Positions 10,331 to 19,441 of a stretch of DNA of 35,000 nt are shown piece after piece. The position numbers and the translations under genes are program-made. The stretch is from assembly GCA_963575745.1 (NCBI GenBank), contig CAUYUJ010014611.1:112501-147500 (forward strand). The letters run 5' to 3'. This DNA comes from Prorocentrum cordatum. Its lineage: Eukaryota > Sar > Dinophyceae > Prorocentrales > Prorocentraceae. The notes below the pieces were generated by a model, which searched no databases, was not told where the DNA came from, and was given only the letters and a program-made list of their open reading frames with translations. Numbering within the stretch: the first letter of the stretch is position 1; the number at the start of each line of letters is the position of its first letter.

Positions 10331-10981
10331 CCACCTCCCGGCAGCAGGGCCACCGAGGTCACCGGCAGCGCGTGCCCGGACCAACTGTGCAAAGGCCTGG
10401 GCGCCCTCTCGGCACAGACGTCGGCGACAGCGTACACGTTCACGCTCGCGTCCGCCGAGGCCGAGACGAGCAGGCTCTCGTCCTTGGAGGGGCGGAGTGG
10501 GGAGAAGGAAGGAGAAAGGAGGGAGAGGAGGGGGAGGGGGAATTGAACGGGGAGCATGAGGAAGAGGGGGGGAGGGGGGAGGAGCATAACTCCCGTCCTG
10601 GGACACGACGAGCTGCGTGACCTCGCGGTAGTGGGCCGGCCAGCAACTCAACAGGGCCCCCGTGGCGGCCTGCCACACGTAGATGGAGCCGGAGGCGGCG
10701 CCCCCGAAACACAGCGTCGCGTCGCCCGTGAAGGTCATGGCTGTCATCTTCTCGGGAAGACTGGCGCGGTAGCTGGGCTTCTTGTCGCCCCACGCCCACA
10801 CGTGCCACAGCGCCTTGTTCGCCTGCACGGCGTGCACGTGGCCAGAGCTGCCTCCGACCATGCCAAACGCGCACGGCTGCGCGACCGACTCCTCGAAGGT
10901 CGCCACGAGGGCCCCAGTGTGGAGGTCGGTGGCAAATATTCCCTGGTCGTCGCTGCAAGCGGACAGCACATATTCCCCCAT
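10331..10981 (-). CDS. WDR18/IPI3-like WD40 protein, exons 1 and 2
   Basis: Proteins of the WDR18/IPI3 family act in ribosome biogenesis (Rix1 complex) and pre-replication complexes. Exon 1 (10981-10598, 128 codons) starts MGEYVLSACSDDQGIFATDL and contains KALWHVWAWGDKKPSYRASL, PEKMTAMTF, SGSIYVWQAATGALL and HYREVTQLVVSQ. These are the early blades of this family, including the lipid- or peptide-like PEK and HYxxVT boxes. A 115 bp intron follows. Exon 2 (10482 to about 10331) reads DESLLVSASADASVNVYAV, then HSWSGHALPVTSVALLPGG. The ATG at 10981 gives an N-terminus of the usual kind for the family, although the frame is open further upstream. The C-terminal half is missing or in exons I cannot recognise, so this may be a partial gene or a pseudogene. 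Confidence 0.6.
10483..10597 (-). other. Intron of the WD40 gene, apparent GA-AG borders
   Basis: On the coding strand exon 1 ends ...TCCCAG and the intron begins GACGGGAG. The intron ends CCAAG and exon 2 begins GACGAGAGC. Joining at these points is phase 0 and restores VVSQ-DESLLVSASADASV, a good WD40 blade. The sequence AGGAC is present at both borders, so the exact cut is ambiguous within the repeat, as is common in dinoflagellates. The interior is 80-90% pyrimidine on the coding strand. Confidence 0.6.
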
Positions 10982-10984
10982 AGC

Positions 10985-11645
10985 CAGCACTTCAAACCAA
11001 AACTCTTCTGAAACGAAAGGCTGCAGGACACGCGCACAAAAACGCACACGACATCCTGTTCTGATCACGACGATCGCGCGGCCATGAAGGGCCACATGAC
11101 CCCGAGGAGGCCTAGATGCCTGCTCTAGGTGCTGGCATGTTGGCTTGAGCCTGACTGGCTGCGTAACCAAAGAGCACACAGGCTAACCGCAAAGCACGTG
11201 CGCGCGGGAGCAGGCCCTCGACGCCGGCGGCGCTGGGAGCGGCGAGCGAAGGGAGCCCCGAGTGCGGATGGACTCTCCAAGGCCCCAAGTCTGGCAGCAA
11301 CTGGGCGGCTTCCTCCCGACGCCAGCTCCGACACCCCGAAGACCACGCAGTGATCGGCCACTTGGCAGCGCCCGTGTGCTGTTGCTTGTTGACGTGATTG
11401 CTATGGTCTGGGTCTAATACGCTCGACTGCTTGACATCGAAACAACAGAAACTGCATAAACATAAACTGTCGGAGTTCCGGGAGGATTTCTCGGATCGAC
11501 GCTGGGCCACCCTGGCGGCATATCCGGCGCCGTCCTCTGATTGTCACTGGGCCCGAAACCAGCTTCCAGATGTCCAACTGTCACTAAACTGGAATAGTAG
11601 CGACACCAACAATAACGTGATTGACAAGATCACGACGACGGAGGT
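10985..11645. other. Upstream of the WD40 gene, no recognisable gene
   Basis: Both strands carry open frames of up to about 130 codons without motifs. On the minus strand, TTTCAG at about 11009 is a possible splice acceptor just before the WD40 start. The first exon or 5' UTR could therefore lie in this stretch, but I cannot show it. Confidence 0.4.
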
Positions 11646-11652
11646 CTGAGTT

Positions 11653-12064
11653 ATCCTCCTCCTCCTCCACCCCGTCCCTCTTTGTCCCCCTTCTCCTACA
11701 CCTCTTATCCTACTCCTCCGAACTCCTCTTGCTTCTCCTCCTCCTCCTCCTTTTGCAGACGCGCGCAAGGCACCAGTCTAGGTGTGTTGACGTTGACCCC
11801 CTGATGCGGATCTTCTGTCCTGTCCGCCTCCTCCTCCTCGTCTTGTTTCTCTTTCTCTCTCTCTCTCTCTTTTCTCTATTTCCCCTTTTATGTTTTCTCT
11901 CTCTCTCTCTCCCTCTCTCTCGCTCGCTCTGACTGACTCTCTCTCTCTCTCTCTTTTTTGTTTTCTCTCTCTCTCTCTCTCCTTTTCTTATTTTTCTCTC
12001 TCTCTCTCTCTCTCTTTCTCTTTCTCTTTTTTTTTTTTCTCTCTCTCTCTCTCTCTCTTTCTCC
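11653..12064. repeat. Pyrimidine tracts (TCC)n and (TC)n
   Basis: 11653-11757 is (TCC)n-like. 11821-12064 is (CTCTCT)n with interspersed T runs. A 60 bp unique piece lies between. The plus strand is almost purely pyrimidine, which produces long Ser-Leu-Phe frames on one strand and Arg-Glu-Lys frames on the other. Neither is a protein. Confidence 0.9.
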
Positions 12065-12284
12065 AGTCCCTGACAGAATCCCCGCCCCCCCTTGACCGCC
12101 AGAAATCCCACCAGCCCTTTGGGCGTGAGTGGTTTAGCGAGCTCTTTCTGTTCTCAACCCCCCAACCCCCCTTCTTCCCTTTCGGGGAGGGGTTTACCCC
12201 TCCCCCTACCCCCTCCCGCTGGGCCTGGAGAGGGAGTCCCGCGGGTGGTCAGGAGGGTCTTTTTCGACGCCTGGGAGGGCCAAA

Positions 12285-12515
12285 AAAACGACTACCCTCA
12301 CGAGGATTCTGGCTCCGACGGGGGGACCCTCTTGTAGCCCCCTCCTCTTCTGTGAAGCCAAAATCATTGTTTTTACGAGGGTTTTGGCCCCATTTTGGCC
12401 TCCCGAGGGGGCCGCGCTCATCTTCCTTCATAGCAAAATCATTGATTGTACGAGGGTTTTGGGCTCACGTTGTCCTTCTCAGGGGGCAGCGCTTCCTTGC
12501 GCTTCTGAGGAGGTC
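12285..12515. repeat. Three tandem copies of a ~75 bp unit
   Basis: Units begin near 12285, 12360 and 12436. The second and third share AAATCATTG followed by TACGAGGGTTTTGG, then diverge and come back to CGAGGGGGC / TCAGGGGGCAGCG. The third continues directly into the CCAAGAGGC array. A near copy of the third unit and its junction is at 23032-23110, so this is the leader of a larger repeated module. Confidence 0.65.
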
Positions 12516-12517
12516 GC

Positions 12518-12722
12518 AAGAGGCCCCAAGATGGCCCCAAGAGGCCCCCAGGAGCCTCCCAAGAGGCCTCCAAGAGGCCCCCAAGCCCCAAGAGGCCCCC
12601 AAGAGGCCCCCAAGAGGCCCCCAAGAGGCCCCAGGAGGCCCCCAAGAGGCCCCCAAGAGGCCCCCAACAGGCCCCCAAGAGGCCCCAAGAGGCTCCAAGA
12701 GGCCGCCAAGAGGCCCCACGAG
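12518..12722. repeat. CCAAGAGGCCCC minisatellite
   Basis: Around fifteen copies of a ~12 bp unit, CCCCCAAGAGGC with small variants, run head to tail. The same unit occurs at 13010-13110, 22140-22322, 23110-23150, 28455-28600 and, inverted, at 2640-2960 and 7385-7560. Confidence 0.9.
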
Positions 12723-13150
12723 GAGTCCGAACGACTCACACCAGGACGAGGGGCCCGAACGACTCATACCACGAAGAACCCGAACGACTCACGCCAGGAG
12801 GACCCCGAACGACTCCTACCAGGACGAGGCGCGCGACCCATTCACACCACGAGGAGCCCGAGCGACTCACACCACGACGCGCGCCTCGAACGACTCACAC
12901 CACGAGGAGCCCGAACGAGTCACACCAGGAGGAGGGGCAGCGCCCAGACAAGCCCCCCAAGAGGGCCCCCTGAGGTCCACCATATGGCCCCAAGAGGTCC
13001 CCAGATGGGCCACAAGAGATCCCCGGGAGGCACCACGACGCCTCCAGGAGGTCCCACATATACCCCCAAGAGGTCCCCAAGATGCGCCAAGAGGCGCCGA
13101 AGACGCCCCAAGAGGCCTCCGAGCAGCTTCCAAAAGACATCCACTACGAC
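12723..13150. repeat. 18 bp-core minisatellite CCCGAACGACTCACACCA plus mixed tail
   Basis: Copies of the 18 bp core are separated by 7-10 bp (CGAGGAG, GGACGAGGGG and similar), giving 25-28 bp units. From about 12950 the array gives way to CCAAGAGGTCCCC repeats. 12760-13130 is closely similar to about 21900-22290 on the other side of the mobile element, in the same orientation. Confidence 0.9.
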
Positions 13151-13164
13151 CCTTTCCCCTACGA

Positions 13165-13727
<563 letters not shown>

Positions 13728-14306
13728 TTTTTCTCCGGCTCCGCTCGCGAGTGCACCCAGTGCGGTGCGGCACAGCGCGCTCGGACAGCTAAGGAAGCCC
13801 AGAGCAGCCAGCACGCCCTCAAGAAGGCGGACACAGGGAGAGCAGGTCCCCCGATGCCTGGCTGCTCGCTCAAGAGGCCTACAAAAAATCCACCTCAAGA
13901 GGTCATGCACTCAACTTCCAAAAGCTTGGCCCCGAGCAGGCTTCAAGAAACCTGCCCGTGACCCTGGCGCTCACGAGCGCACGGGGTGAGGATCCTTCGA
14001 TGCGCACAGCGCGGCGGGCAAGCCAGAGTCGAAGCGCAAGCACGGTCGCCCTGGGCCCGATGCCTGGCTGCTCGCCTCAAGAGGCCTACAAAAAATCCAC
14101 CTCAAGAGGTCATGCACTCAACTTCCAAAAGCTTGGCCCCGAGCAGGCTTCAAGAAACCTGCCCGTGACCCTGGCGCTCACGAGCGCACGGGGTGAGGAT
14201 CCTTCGATCCCGAACCTCCTGCCCGCGATGAATGAACACGTCACCCATCGTGGGGCGTGGCCACACGTGCCAGTTATAGTCGGAAAGATCGCGCTGCACG
14301 GTCGCC
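13728..14306 (-). repeat. B2 terminal repeat, internally duplicated
   Basis: Two overlapping copies of the B repeat make up this end. 14056-14306 matches 14670-14920 (251 bp, no gaps, two differences seen). 13728-14001 matches 14545-14822 with a few substitutions and a net 4 bp gap. Together they cover all of B1, with about 150 bp present twice. The copy at 14056-14306 is bordered by a 16 bp direct repeat (CACGGTCGCCCTGGGC at 14041-14056 and 14297-14312), which suggests how the duplication arose. Confidence 0.85.
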
Positions 14307-14334
14307 CTGGGCTGGCAGCGCGGGGTGGCGGTGG

Positions 14335-14530
14335 GACCCAAAAAGCTGCGAGAGAGATGTCTGAGTGGGCGGAAATTCGGGCAGTTATTCTAAGCTGATG
14401 CTGCCCATTTCCGTGCGTGCGGGGACCATGGCCAACTGTTGTGTCCATATGTTGGTTATACCGGCCTATCCTGTACAGGCGGAGCCCACAAGCACACTTA
14501 GACAACCCCCCCGGTCAAGACCAGTAGATA
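14335..14530 (-). repeat. A2 direct repeat, 196 bp
   Basis: It matches 21036-21231 over 196 bp without gaps. The differences I see are at the CTGAGTGGG / ATGGGTGGG stretch. It starts TATCTACTGGTC on the element's strand and ends TTTTTGGGTC, so it lacks the TG...CA ends of an LTR. A 14 bp spacer (14531-14544) separates it from B1, and 28 bp (14307-14334) separate it from B2. Confidence 0.9.
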
Positions 14531-14544
14531 TTGTCTGCGTGCGC

Positions 14545-14920
14545 TTTTTCTCCGGCTCCGCTCGCGAGTGCACCCAGTGCGGCGCGGCACAGCGCGCTCG
14601 GAAGCGCGCGAAGGAAGCCCAGAGCAGCCAGCACGCCCTCAAAAAGGCGGACACAGGGAGAGCAGGTCCCCCGATGCCTGGCTGCTCGCCTCAAGAGGCC
14701 TACAAAAAATCCACCTCAAGAGGTCATGCACTCAACTTCCAAAAGCATGGCCCCGAGCAGGCTTCAAGAAACCTGCCCGTGACCCTGGCGCTCACGAGCG
14801 CACGGGGTGAGGATCCTTCGATCCCGAACCTCCTGCCCGCGATGAATGAACACGTCACCCATCGTGGGGCGTGGCCACACGTGCCAGTTATAGTCGGAAA
14901 GATCGCGCTGCACTGTCGCC
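14545..14920 (-). repeat. B1 repeat, 376 bp
   Basis: This is the complete copy of the B sequence. It follows the recombinase stop (15046) after about 125 bp of unique sequence. It ends in GGAGAAAAAG on the element's strand, the same end as B2 where it meets the (TAC)n array. The plus strand is open across it and encodes a basic peptide-like stretch, but I do not regard that as a gene. Confidence 0.85.
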
Positions 14921-15045
14921 AAATCTCCCTCTCCATCGCCCGCGTCGCGGGCGGCGCCTGCGAGGGCGGGAGACACCATGTGCCCCTCACCCCATCGATC
15001 ATGAGACTGGCCCCAGCCCCGCACGCACAGCCCACCCTCCCCAGC

Positions 15046-16032
15046 TCAAGAGCCGTGGGGTGGAGGGAGGGAACCGGCTCTGAAATCAGCGGCAGTCTGC
15101 GCTACCAGCTCGTTGATGACTTTGACAGCCGACTCCAACCGTCGCAGCCCCCAGGCCGGGAGAAGCAATTCCGTTGTCTCCGCGGTCGCTTGGTCGATAT
15201 ACAACCTTGCTGTGCGGACTTGGGCCCACCTGCCGAGATCGACCGTGGCGTCGTAGCTGGAGTATTTCGTAAAGTGCCACGTGGCACCGCCTCGCCGCAG
15301 GCAGTACGGGGTGAACCTCGACGAATGCATGCCGAACATCCGGCCCAGCCTCGCCAGCTCCTTGGCAAACTCAGCGTATGTCAGCTGCAAGATCTTCTCG
15401 TTCGGCTCGGTGGCCTGCACGATGAGGGCGGCGAGCTGCAAGACCAAGGGGTCATAGATGGTCACCTGCTCGGTGGCGCCGGTGCGTTTGGCGCCTTTGC
15501 TGTCCGGGGGCGCCAGCGTCAGGAGCGAACCGCCCCCAAAGATCGCGAGCTGCCGGCCAGTCGCGCTGACGATCTCCCCGACTCGGAGGAGGCCTACGAA
15601 CGAGATCAAGATCCCGAAGGCTAGCCGCACCTGCCGTTCGATCAGCGCCGCCACCGCCATGCCGATGACGAGGTCCCTGCTTGCGGGGATTGCGCGGCGC
15701 CTTTCAGTGACCCGCGCCCAGTTCTTGAGGTACAAGCTCGCGATATGGAGGCTTTTCCGGCATCTCGGGAAGTACCTCTTCAAGGCGCTCACAAGGTCCG
15801 TTGCCCAGCCCTGCGGGTAGCTGCCCAAGTAGAGGTGGTTGACATACTCCCCCACCTCCTCGTCCAGGTCGTCCAGGGTTTCGGGCCACGGCCGTTCATG
15901 CAAAGAAATAAATTCGAAAAAACGTGCAATGCTCAGTCGGTAACGTCTGTCGGTTTTCGGTTGTATCCCTTCGAACTTGATGTGCGTCTTCCTCTGGGCG
16001 GCCCGGGACGGCCGCTTCTTCTTGCTACCCAT
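15046..16032 (-). CDS. Tyrosine recombinase (YR ORF)
   Basis: A site-specific recombinase of 328 residues that would integrate the circular DNA copy of the element. The start is the ATG at 16032, followed by MGSKKKRPSRAAQRK. An N-terminal SAM-like domain (about 25-115) is followed by the catalytic domain. GLLRVGEI carries Arg150, DSKGAKRTG carries Lys179, TPYCLRRGGAT carries Arg246, DLGRWAQ carries Trp269 and TARLYID carries the nucleophile Tyr278. The His of the usual H-x-x-R box is Tyr or Cys here, as in many DIRS-type enzymes (PYxLRRGG). The ATG overlaps the Pol stop codon by 8 bases (ATGGGTAG), which points to re-initiation after Pol. No stop or frameshift is seen. Confidence 0.88.
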   Translation of the reverse strand: MGSKKKRPSRAAQRKTHIKFEGIQPKTDRRYRLSIARFFEFISLHERPWPETLDDLDEEVGEYVNHLYLGSYPQGWATDLVSALKRYFPRCRKSLHIASLYLKNWARVTERRRAIPASRDLVIGMAVAALIERQVRLAFGILISFVGLLRVGEIVSATGRQLAIFGGGSLLTLAPPDSKGAKRTGATEQVTIYDPLVLQLAALIVQATEPNEKILQLTYAEFAKELARLGRMFGMHSSRFTPYCLRRGGATWHFTKYSSYDATVDLGRWAQVRTARLYIDQATAETTELLLPAWGLRRLESAVKVINELVAQTAADFRAGSLPPPHGS

Positions 16033-19000
16033 CTTCGCCTTGCAGCCGCCTGCCGGCGGCGTCGCTGTGGTTCCAAGCCGAAACCGTCCAGAAGGTGAGC
16101 ACGTAGGTGTTCGAGGCGATGGAGAAGGCGGCGAACCGCCGGCACAACCGATTAAGCAGTCGCGATGAAGACCGACCCTTCGCCACGACGCAACTGACAA
16201 CCCGACTGTCGAAAATGTGGCAAAACCGGCGTTTGTGGAAGTCCTTACTCCCGGCCTGGCTGCGCACGTAGTTCAAAAACGCAGTGAATTCAAGGGCGTT
16301 GATGTGCTGCGGTGCCCTCCAACCGTAGCTCTGCACAGTGGACCACTCCCAGCAAAATGCTGGGTATGGAACGTCTTGGCGGCATCCGTCGATCAGCACA
16401 CCGGTCGTCAGACGAACGTCCGAGCCCCGATAGTCTGCGCGTTTCAACATCGCCTTGAGGTGCTCGATCTCGGCACCCCTCCTCATGGTGGACATCGTCT
16501 CCAACAGCTTCTCCACAAGCGCTGGTTGGAGCGCATCTCGTTGAAGCCTGGCAGTTGCCACCCGGAGTCCTCTGGCTAACCAGGCGGGCCGCTCGGAGGG
16601 CGCGACCGGCAGGGAGGCGCGTCCGGCCGAAGAAGCAGCCTCCGCTGCCCACCGGCCGAAGACCTCCGCGAACTGCACGGGGAGCTCGCCGAGCCGGGCC
16701 CTGCCCTCAAGAGGGCAGCCGCACTGGCCACTGCCGATGAGCACGTCCAAGGCAGGGCTGTTGTGCGCTATGCGCGTTGGAACGCCGACCCCTGCTCCAA
16801 AGCGACACGTGCACGTCCAAGTAGAGATGACCCCCTCGAGACTCGACACCTCGGTGAGGGGCGCCTGGTTCCAGTCTTCGCTCGCAGCAGGGTGAAGAAT
16901 GAAGCACAACCGCCGCTCCCTGGTTCTCTCCCGGAGTGCGCCTGCGGCAGCCGCTGCAGCCTTGCACCGGTGTCGGAGTTGAGCGCGAACCCGCTGGGGG
17001 GCCCAATCTTGGCGCCGATGCCGAGGATCACCTGCGCCGCTGTGGTGCAAGAGCCAGCCTTCGATGAAGCAGTTCGGGCTACCCCGCGACAGAGGCTCAA
17101 GAGCAGGATGGGTCGAGACCCGCCCGCGCGGAGCACGGTGCGAGGGCGAGGTAAAGGTCAAGACCCCACTTGCCCTTATGGCCCATGCAATGCTCGAGTC
17201 TGCAGCGCAGCCGAATAAGCCGGCGAAGGGAGCGGCTGAGACGAACCTCGCGCACACCACGGTTGCGCCCAGATGCGATCCAAGGCACTTCGTGGAGCAG
17301 GCGACGGCTCCGCAACCTCCGGGGCACGGACACGATCTGGCTAAAGGAGAGGACCCGCAAGAAGAGCATGCAGTCCGAGGCGTCGCACCGGCAATCGCAG
17401 CCTCCTCGTTGAGGGCCGCATTCACGTCGTCGTGGACCTCCGCCACCCCGGGGTCGAAGGCCGAGATGAGCTGCCTGGCTTCGGACGCACCCCCGCCGGT
17501 CTCCGAAGCGTCGCTCGAACTGATAATCCGTCGGAGCTGAGCGCGCAAATCCGTGAAGCACATCGGCAATAAGGCTGTGGCAACCAAGATTTCATCCATG
17601 ACCTGCGGGTCCGGCTCCAGGACGCTTCTGGCTGCCGTCTCGGCTGCGGCCGTGAACCCAAAGCACTCCTGCAGGACAGAGAATATAGGCCTCCGGAAGC
17701 CAGCAGCGAAGCAGAAACCGCCGATCCAATGCTGCAGGCCGGCCGCTGGCCACGCAGGCAAAGTCAGCAAGGCCAAGGCCTTGGATGCCAGGGCACGGCT
17801 TTTCCCGCGCTCGACCGCCAGCGTGCCCCTGATGCCGTCGAGCTCGCTGCCAAGGATCTGGCCCGCTAAGCCTTTGACGAGGCTCTGGGCGGCGTTGAGC
17901 GGCAAGCCGAGTTCGGAGCAGGTCTGCACGAAGCGGCCGTGCTCCTCGGATCCCTCAAACTGCAAGTCGTCGAGCTTCCCGTTAAGCACGCGCAGCCGCC
18001 GCACGAAGTCGAACCCGTCCATGCGCACCACGCTGATGTCGCCGTCGGGGACCTCCTGCTCCTTGTGCAGCTCCGTGTGCGCCGGCACGCCGCACAGCCC
18101 GAAGACGAACCGCCGGGCCATGCACTGCATAAGGTCGACGGCTCCCAGCCACCCCATGGGAACGGCTCGCATCGCCACGTGCGTCGTAACGTTAGGGTCC
18201 CCCCCGAAAGCCGACATCGGGACGATCTTCTCGAATGCGAAGTAAGAGGACCATGCCGGTGGCATCCGAAATAAGTTGAAGCAAGACGTCATGTCCTCCG
18301 AATCGATGGTCATGACCTCGCTGCTCTCAAGAAGAACGAGGCCTAGCTGACCCAAGTAAGGAAGATCGCCAGCATCTCCCCGCAGCCTCCGGAAGAAGGC
18401 GTTCACGGGGCAGAAAATGCAGATGAAGCGGAGGTATGTCATGATCTCGCCGTTGACGAGCTTCGGCTTGTCGACCCCCATGGCCCCATTGAGAACGGGC
18501 ATCCCCGAAGCATCTCTGAAAATGTCCTTCTCCGCGATCGGCTCGAAGAGGCCCCTCTCGAACCCGGCGCGCACCAAGGAGTGCCACTCAGAGGGCGAAG
18601 CGTGGACCCGGGACACGGGCGCGCGTTGCGGCCATTGACTCCGCGGCAATAGGCACCGCGCCGGGTCCCGCAAGTCGTCCCGGAGCTCTTCAGATACGAA
18701 CTCTTCCACGTTGAATAAGCACGCGCCGCCCACGGGCGGCCAGCATGGGAGCACGCGGGGGCATACGAGCCCCCTCCTTTTGCTCACAACTTCCCCTTGG
18801 TAGCCGAGTTTCTTGTGGAGGAGGTCGGCCCTGCAAGCATCCAGTTGGAACGGCGCCGCGTCGAACCCAACAAAATGCTGGACCGCGCCCCAGACGTGGC
18901 CCAAGCAACACTTCTGCGCAGGGTCCAACCCGCGAGGCGCAGAGGAACGGGTGGGAGAGCTGGACCAACCATCGCAAGCCAGGAAGTTCAGGGCGTCCAG

Positions 19001-19441
19001 CACGAGGCCAGACCAGAGCAGTCCCAGGGAGCGCAAAACGGGCGAAGCGCGCAAGCACAGCAGGCCGTCGAAGTAGGACCTGGCGTCGAGCGGGCAGATT
19101 GGCAACAACTCCCGACGCGAACGCTTGGCCGAGGTGGCCGAAGCGCGAGCGGAGCCGGATTCCGATCCCACGGTGCCCACGGGGATGTTCGAGAGCAGCA
19201 AGCGGGTGAAGTCCCCAAACCTTCCTCGAGACAAGCTGGCGCCCACTGCGAAGACGCCCAAGGCCTCCGCCGAGTCCTCGCACAACTTCGCGGCCTCCGT
19301 GCACCACGTCCTCCAGGCGGCGAGCCCAGTGCCAGGGGCGACCCGAAGCTCCGGGGGGAGGAAGCCCAGGAGCTCCGTCGGGGCAGCGCTCACCACGCCT
19401 GCGGGCGGTAGTCGCCACCGCCCTTGTCCTTGCCCTTGCCT
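16025..19441 (-). CDS. Pol polyprotein: reverse transcriptase, zinc cluster, RNase H
   Basis: The frame lies at -1 to Gag and has no suitable ATG, so I place its start at a candidate slip site (GGGAAAA, 19441-19447). That gives about 1138 residues. RT region: GMPVLNGAMGVDKPKL, motif A VMTIDSEDMTSCFNLF (about 18270-18315), motif B AVPMGWLGAVDLMQ (about 18130-18175), and a motif C-like VVRMDGFDFV (18008-18022) with D-G-F-D instead of Y-x-D-D. A Cys/His cluster follows at 17252-17368: C-x2-C-x8-C-x-C-x3-C-x4-C-x3-C-x3-H-x6-C, MYND-like. The RNase H end has GCRQDVPYP, APQHINALEF, HIFDSRVV, KGRSSSRLLNR and AWNHSDAAGR, the DIRS-type pattern. The part between zinc cluster and RNase H is of uncertain nature. 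The stop TAG is at 16025-16027. Confidence 0.85.
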   Translation of the reverse strand, partial: RQGQGQGRWRLPPAGVVSAAPTELLGFLPPELRVAPGTGLAAWRTWCTEAAKLCEDSAEALGVFAVGASLSRGRFGDFTRLLLSNIPVGTVGSESGSARASATSAKRSRRELLPICPLDARSYFDGLLCLRASPVLRSLGLLWSGLVLDALNFLACDGWSSSPTRSSAPRGLDPAQKCCLGHVWGAVQHFVGFDAAPFQLDACRADLLHKKLGYQGEVVSKRRGLVCPRVLPCWPPVGGACLFNVEEFVSEELRDDLRDPARCLLPRSQWPQRAPVSRVHASPSEWHSLVRAGFERGLFEPIAEKDIFRDASGMPVLNGAMGVDKPKLVNGEIMTYLRFICIFCPVNAFFRRLRGDAGDLPYLGQLGLVLLESSEVMTIDSEDMTSCFNLFRMPPAWSSYFAFEKIVPMSAFGGDPNVTTHVAMRAVPMGWLGAVDLMQCMARRFVFGLCGVPAHTELHKEQEVPDGDISVVRMDGFDFVRRLRVLNGKLDDLQFEGSEEHGRFVQTCSELGLPLNAAQSLVKGLAGQILGSELDGIRGTLAVERGKSRALASKALALLTLPAWPAAGLQHWIGGFCFAAGFRRPIFSVLQECFGFTAAAETAARSVLEPDPQVMDEILVATALLPMCFTDLRAQLRRIISSSDASETGGGASEARQLISAFDPGVAEVHDDVNAALNEEAAIAGATPRTACSSCGSSPLARSCPCPGGCGAVACSTKCLGSHLGATVVCARFVSAAPFAGLFGCAADSSIAWAIRASGVLTFTSPSHRAPRGRVSTHPALEPLSRGSPNCFIEGWLLHHSGAGDPRHRRQDWAPQRVRAQLRHRCKAAAAAAGALRERTRERRLCFILHPAASEDWNQAPLTEVSSLEGVISTWTCTCRFGAGVGVPTRIAHNSPALDVLIGSGQCGCPLEGRARLGELPVQFAEVFGRWAAEAASSAGRASLPVAPSERPAWLARGLRVATARLQRDALQPALVEKLLETMSTMRRGAEIEHLKAMLKRADYRGSDVRLTTGVLIDGCRQDVPYPAFCWEWSTVQSYGWRAPQHINALEFTAFLNYVRSQAGSKDFHKRRFCHIFDSRVVSCVVAKGRSSSRLLNRLCRRFAAFSIASNTYVLTFWTVSAWNHSDAAGRRLQGEDG

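Noticed and set aside
12383-12400. Dinoflagellate spliced-leader relic (CCATTTTGGC)
   Set aside because: Only ten bases agree with the spliced leader and they lie in a tandem unit rich in TTTTGGCC. The rest of the leader is missing.
14545-14920. Plus-strand open frame across the B repeats as a gene
   Set aside because: It is open only because the repeat is GC-rich and lies antisense to the element; it shows no domain and is interrupted differently in each copy.
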